Made by a program: the position numbers and the translations under genes. The notes under the pieces were generated by a model, which searched no databases, was not told the DNA's origin, and saw nothing but the letters and a program-made list of their open reading frames with translations. From contig NZ_JACVBX010000009.1 of NCBI RefSeq assembly GCF_014852585.1, positions 124,001-188,000 of the forward strand: 64,000 nt of DNA, written 5' to 3'. Positions within the stretch are counted from its first letter, which is position 1. Each line of letters starts with the position of its first letter. Positions 62,549 to 64,000 of the stretch are shown here, piece by piece. This DNA is from Pseudomonas sp. PDM18. Lineage in GTDB: Bacteria; Pseudomonadota; Gammaproteobacteria; Pseudomonadales; Pseudomonadaceae.

Positions 62549-64000
62549 TCAGAGCAGACTCAGCTCGCGGGCACGGCGTATCGCTTGGGTCCGATTGCGC
62601 ACCTTGAGCTTCTCGTAGATGTTGTGCAGGTGCCATTTGACGGTGCCCAGGGCCAGCGACAGCTGCTGGCCGATCTCCTCGTTGGAGAGTCCCTGGGCCG
62701 CCAGGCATACCACTTCGCGCTCGCGGTCGGTCAGACCTTCTTCGAGCACTTCGGGGGACCTGCGTGCTTCCTGCCCCGGCCAGACGGTCAACATTCCGCG
62801 AATGAAGACCTGCAGCGCCGGTTGTCGCTCGGTGGATTCCAGTTGCTGCAGCAACTGGCGAATCCCCTCGCCTTCCTCGATGAAAATGCTCCGCACCCCT
62901 TCCCGCTCGGCGCCGACCAGGCATTGTCCGAGCAGGCTGTGGGAACGTTCCTGGTAACCCAGGCGCTGGTAGCTCAGGGCCGCCAGCAGATCCAGGCGCA
63001 GCCGTTGCAGGCCGTGCCAGCCCGGCTGCAGCATGCCGCGCAGCTGGGTGATTTCGTGCAGCGCCTCGCTGAAGTGCCCGCGCGCCTGGAGCAGGCGCAC
63101 GCGGCTGATGCCCTGCACCCAGAGCACCGGGTTGAACGGCATCTGCTTGTAGTGACTGGCGAGCTTCGCCCAGTCGATCGCCTTTAGCCGCTGCTCGGCG
63201 CGCTTGCAGCGGTCGGTGGCGGTCTCCTGGAGGATCAGGTTGATCTCCTCGCCCACCGCCATGGCGAAGAAGCGCCAGGACTGGTTGCGCGAAGCCAGGG
63301 TCTGCATCAGCCCGAGGGTGGCCAGCGCCTCCTTGCCGCGCCCCTGCAGGCGCTGGATGCGCGCCAGGCACTGCATGCCCTGGGCATAGAGGTCGATCGG
63401 GTTGACCACGTCGACCCGGCCCAGCGCCCAGCGCAGGCGCTCTTCCAGGCCATCCAGCTCGGTGCGGTAATAGGCCGTCAGCGCTTCGGCGATGGCCGGC
63501 AGCGCGAGAGCCTGCGAGCGCTTGTCGAACAGCGGCATGGCCTGCTCGCGCACGCGCTCGATGAGCATCTGCGCCTGTTTGACCTGGCCCTGCTCCAGCG
63601 CCAGCACCACCTCGATGGTGCATTGCTGCATGTGCAGATAGCGGCCGTCGAGGAAGTGGTTGCGCTGCTGCGCCAACCCCATCAGGCGACGCGCTTGTTC
63701 AGCCTGGCCACGCACGACCTGAGCGAAAGCTCCGATCAGCAGAATCGCGCCCTCGAGGAACGCCGAGTTCTGCCCCAACTGACTCTCCACCTTGCGCGCC
63801 AGGGTGATGCACTGTTCGAGGTCATCTTTCTGCAGCGCCAGCACGGCTTTAACCGCCAGCGCCGAAAGGTACTGGTTACCCATCGGGCCGCTGCCGCGTG
63901 CGTCGCCCCAGCGCGCCAGCAACTCGTCGATCATACGGTTGGCTTCGGGAAGGCTGAGCTCGGTGGCGCGGGTCCAGACGTCGCTGAGCACGAGGATCGG
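62549..64000 (-). CDS. second LuxR-family regulator of MalT type (5' end beyond window)
   Basis: At least 483 aa visible; the reading frame stays open to base 64000, so the N-terminus (where any NTPase domain would sit) is outside. The visible part is a helical TPR-like region ending in a LuxR helix-turn-helix (TDREREVVCLAAQGLSNEEI, then GTVKWHLHNIYEKL). Its stop codon is one base before the ATG of the downstream regulator, so the pair is translationally coupled. Two MalT-like proteins in tandem suggest either a heteromeric activator or stepwise control of the fil-like operon, which is inference. Confidence 0.85.
   Translation of the reverse strand, partial: PILVLSDVWTRATELSLPEANRMIDELLARWGDARGSGPMGNQYLSALAVKAVLALQKDDLEQCITLARKVESQLGQNSAFLEGAILLIGAFAQVVRGQAEQARRLMGLAQQRNHFLDGRYLHMQQCTIEVVLALEQGQVKQAQMLIERVREQAMPLFDKRSQALALPAIAEALTAYYRTELDGLEERLRWALGRVDVVNPIDLYAQGMQCLARIQRLQGRGKEALATLGLMQTLASRNQSWRFFAMAVGEEINLILQETATDRCKRAEQRLKAIDWAKLASHYKQMPFNPVLWVQGISRVRLLQARGHFSEALHEITQLRGMLQPGWHGLQRLRLDLLAALSYQRLGYQERSHSLLGQCLVGAEREGVRSIFIEEGEGIRQLLQQLESTERQPALQVFIRGMLTVWPGQEARRSPEVLEEGLTDREREVVCLAAQGLSNEEIGQQLSLALGTVKWHLHNIYEKLKVRNRTQAIRRARELSLL

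Noticed and set aside
1-64000. CRISPR array, prophage or insertion sequence
   Set aside because: I found no regularly spaced repeats, no transposase, integrase or phage structural genes, and gene order looks like conserved Pseudomonas core.

Overview
The window is chromosomal DNA of a high-GC gammaproteobacterium, almost certainly a Pseudomonas of the P. aeruginosa / P. nitroreducens / P. citronellolis kind. Three things point there: the protein sequences (OprF, SigX, ClpX, HupB and LpxH are close to the P. aeruginosa proteins I remember), the gene order, which as far as I recall follows the PAO1 stretch from about PA1809 down to about PA1759, and REP-type palindromes typical of pseudomonads. 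I see no prophage, insertion sequence or CRISPR array, so this is mainly core genome with small clade-specific insertions.

Layout. 1-3380 holds the last three genes of a YejABEF/Npp-type peptide ABC transporter, followed by fabI. 4299-12785 (minus strand) is the protein-folding and proteolysis block tig-clpP-clpX-lon-hupB-ppiD, with a heat-shock-type promoter for lon and a strong sigma70 promoter for hupB. 12928-13248 is an Arg-His-Leu tRNA operon with a GC-rich discriminator promoter. 13511-22566 is housekeeping: folD, cysS, glnS, ppiB, lpxH, an SPFH protein, miaE, an Anr-type universal stress protein gene and a DUF1289 gene. acnB (22948-25557) has a long structured leader.

25600-39127 is the nitrate assimilation region: nasS-nasT (sensor and ANTAR antiterminator), a PL7 polysaccharide lyase, a thioesterase, nasA (nitrate transporter), a PP2C-kinase fusion, then nirB-nirD-nitrate reductase-cobA. 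nasS, nasA and nirB are each preceded by a perfectly spaced sigma54 promoter, then two hexaloop hairpins (A at loop position 1, G at 4) of the ANTAR target type, then an intrinsic terminator that shares bases with the second hairpin. This describes a complete NtrC-like plus NasST circuit, including apparent autoregulation of nasST. A likely small RNA lies between acnB and nasS.

39196-43156 (minus) is the envelope-stress block cmaX-cfrX-cmpX-sigX-oprF. It is followed by an RraA-like gene, an alpha/beta hydrolase, and ppsA divergent from its regulator ppsR. 48392-50912 encodes a DUF3300 lipoprotein and a DUF2950 protein. 51196-54265 is a retropepsin / transglutaminase-7TM / ATP-grasp operon of unclear substrate.

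54423-64000 (minus) is the least understood part. It encodes a small exported FilA-like protein, a C39 peptidase, a coiled-coil plus beta-barrel protein, a FadL-type barrel and a FilE-like protein with three short repeats, preceded by two tandem MalT-like LuxR regulators. I read this as an outer-membrane export and assembly system for a surface fibre, similar in parts list to Fap amyloid secretion. It and the triple NasT leader circuit are the strongest candidates for follow-up.
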